NCBI GenBank assembly: GCA_017419465.1
Contig: JAFOLE010000303.1
Span: 1 to 6,919, forward strand
Direction: 5' to 3'
DNA: 6,919 nt
Origin: Solobacterium sp.
GTDB taxonomy: Bacteria > Bacillota_I > Bacilli_A > Erysipelotrichales > Erysipelotrichaceae
In this document: positions 5,927 to 6,919 of the stretch, piece by piece
Layout: every line of letters begins with the position of its first letter
Position numbering within the stretch: position 1 is the first letter of the stretch
Position numbers and translations under genes: made by a program
Notes under the pieces: model-generated
Seen by the model: only the letters and a program-made list of their open reading frames with translations
The model's database searches: none
What the model was told of the DNA's origin: nothing

Positions 5927-6743
5927 GACAAATACAAAACGGATGACATCTCATGTATGGCGGACTACCATGCACTCATGGACGCTTGCGGCTGCGATTG
6001 CCGCAATTGCCGCAAATACGACTTCTCTGCTGGAAGGATACGATGACGTGCTGAGCTTCGGAATGTTCGGCATCGGCCTGTTTGTCTTTGCGGTGATCAT
6101 GCTGGTGGGATTTATTGTTTCATTTATCCGCTCCGGACGCATGAAGAAAAAGATTCAGGCATTGGAACAGACAGCCGCCATGACGTTTGATGCGGATACG
6201 CTGGAACCGCTCAATGCGGAAAAGAATCTGTGTCTTGGCAAGGAGTGGCTGATGATCAATGCCGGCCATACCGCGCAGGCACTACCGAAGGGACAGATTG
6301 CAGCGGCGGATTCCATCACACCGCGCAAGGAAGGCATGAAGAAGGTGTGGGCGAGAATCCATGACAAAGAAGGAAAGAAGTACGCCTGCATGTATCGGGT
6401 CTGTGAACCGGATGCGCTGGCAAAAATAAAGGAGTGGCTCGGTGTTTCAAAACCGGAACCGGAGCGCAGTACACCGGAACCGGTCCCGGAAGGAACCTGT
6501 CCGTTCTGTACAGGTCCGAATGAGCCGGGCTCCAAGGTATGCCAGTGGTGCGGAAGTGCACTGGATCAGGTCCCCGCAAAGGCGGGATTCCAGGAGCCGG
6601 CAAAGGCAGTATCTGCGATTCAGCCCGGCGCGGCACCGCTTTCAATTCCTGAGGAACCGAAAAAGAACGGAAAGGGCGTGTGGATCGTCATCGGCCTGCT
6701 TGTGATTGTCCTGGCAGTTCTGATTTACATGTACTACCTGTAA
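5919..6743 (+). CDS. Uncharacterised membrane protein with zinc ribbon
   Basis: A 274-residue protein I do not recognise as a named family. Order seen: short basic N-terminus; a weak Ala-rich hydrophobic segment (about 22-38); a strong membrane segment (about 45-70) followed by basic RSGRMKKK; a soluble domain of about 80-174 with LCLGKEWLMINAG and a closing helix ending KIKEWLG, which looks PH-like (inference); a Pro/Glu linker; a C4 zinc ribbon (C194, C197, C208, C211; CPFC and CQWCG); a low-complexity stretch; and a C-terminal membrane segment (254-274). The positive-inside rule puts the soluble domain and ribbon in the cytoplasm, tethered at both ends. The frame stays open upstream to an ATG at 5856, but AAGGAG at 5903-5908 selects 5919, overlapping miaA by eight bases. 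Probably cotranscribed with mutL-miaA; no terminator is visible after it. Confidence 0.85.
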   Translation: MAKTNTKRMTSHVWRTTMHSWTLAAAIAAIAANTTSLLEGYDDVLSFGMFGIGLFVFAVIMLVGFIVSFIRSGRMKKKIQALEQTAAMTFDADTLEPLNAEKNLCLGKEWLMINAGHTAQALPKGQIAAADSITPRKEGMKKVWARIHDKEGKKYACMYRVCEPDALAKIKEWLGVSKPEPERSTPEPVPEGTCPFCTGPNEPGSKVCQWCGSALDQVPAKAGFQEPAKAVSAIQPGAAPLSIPEEPKKNGKGVWIVIGLLVIVLAVLIYMYYL

Positions 6744-6778
6744 GCATGGACGCTTCCGACAGCGGCAGGGCGAAAGTG

Positions 6779-6806
6779 TTGACTGCGGGTCAAAAAGAAG
6801 TATAAA
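6779..6806 (+). promoter_or_regulatory. SigA-type promoter of the gene starting at 6834
   Basis: TTGACT (6779-6784, five of six consensus bases), a 16-base spacer and TATAAA (6801-6806, five of six). The expected transcription start is near 6813, giving a leader of about 20 bases that holds only the ribosome site AAAGGAGG (6817-6824), nine bases before ATG at 6834. This marks a new transcription unit after the mutL-miaA unit. The 90-base gap holds no other clear feature. Confidence 0.75.
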
Positions 6807-6833
6807 TAGTATTGATAAAGGAGGTATTGGATC

Positions 6834-6919
6834 ATGAGTGAATTCAATCAGACACAGACTTACGTAAATGAGACCGGTACAACTCTGAATGCGTATATTA
6901 CAAAAGTATTCTCGATGAT
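6834..6919 (+). CDS. N-terminal fragment, possible Bax inhibitor-1/YccA family membrane protein
   Basis: Twenty-eight codons are visible before the right window edge. The start is well supported by AAAGGAGG nine bases upstream and by the promoter at 6779-6806. The polar N-terminus leads into TTLNAYITKVFSM. Bax inhibitor-1/YccA proteins of Bacillota commonly begin with a short Asn/Gln-rich tail and then a segment of the type N-x-Y-(L/M/I)-x-K-V-(F/Y)-x-W-M just before the first membrane helix. The match is suggestive only: the typical Trp is Met here and no membrane helix falls in the window. If right, it would be a seven-helix membrane protein linked to calcium leak or membrane stress. Confidence 0.55.
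   Translation, partial: MSEFNQTQTYVNETGTTLNAYITKVFSM

Noticed and set aside
6751..6764. CGCT/AGCG inverted repeat after the membrane protein gene as a terminator
   Set aside because: The stem is only four base pairs and no T-run follows.

Overview
This 6.9-kb window is a dense, single-strand stretch of bacterial chromosome; every supported gene reads on the + strand. It looks like a Bacillota (Firmicutes) genome of moderate G+C. The reasons are strong AGGAGG-type ribosome sites, an endonuclease-type MutL, a Gram-positive-style lipoprotein, a MetG with a C-terminal tRNA-binding domain, and ATGA-coupled genes. A member of the Erysipelotrichia or a related gut lineage is plausible, but that is an inference from general style and not from a diagnostic marker.

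Layout. (1) 2-1576 is the 3' part of metG, methionyl-tRNA synthetase, cut by the left window edge and closed by a clear intrinsic terminator. (2) 1665-1791 is an intergenic gap holding a nested inverted repeat, a consensus -10 box and an unusual ATG-CAA-TGA mini-ORF fused to the next start codon. (3) 1792-3112 is a two-gene unit: an unrecognised 142-residue protein and a 291-residue lipoprotein built from two related beta-rich repeats, ended by a second terminator. (4) 3210-6743 is a tightly overlapped three-gene unit: mutL (mismatch repair endonuclease), miaA (tRNA A37 dimethylallyltransferase), and an unrecognised membrane protein with a zinc ribbon. (5) From 6779 a well-formed promoter and ribosome site drive a new gene. 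Only its first 28 codons are visible, and its N-terminus resembles Bax inhibitor-1/YccA family proteins.

The genes share a housekeeping theme of translation fidelity and genome maintenance (MetG, MutL, MiaA), interspersed with envelope proteins of unknown role. I see no CRISPR array, insertion sequence, rRNA, tRNA or phage gene. The most notable items are an apparent lack of a ribosome site at mutL with a -10-like box just upstream (possible leaderless start), a MutL whose beta-clamp motif has lost its glutamine although all endonuclease metal ligands remain, the zinc-ribbon membrane protein coupled to miaA, and the structured element between metG and the 142-residue gene. None of these amounts to a demonstrated new system.
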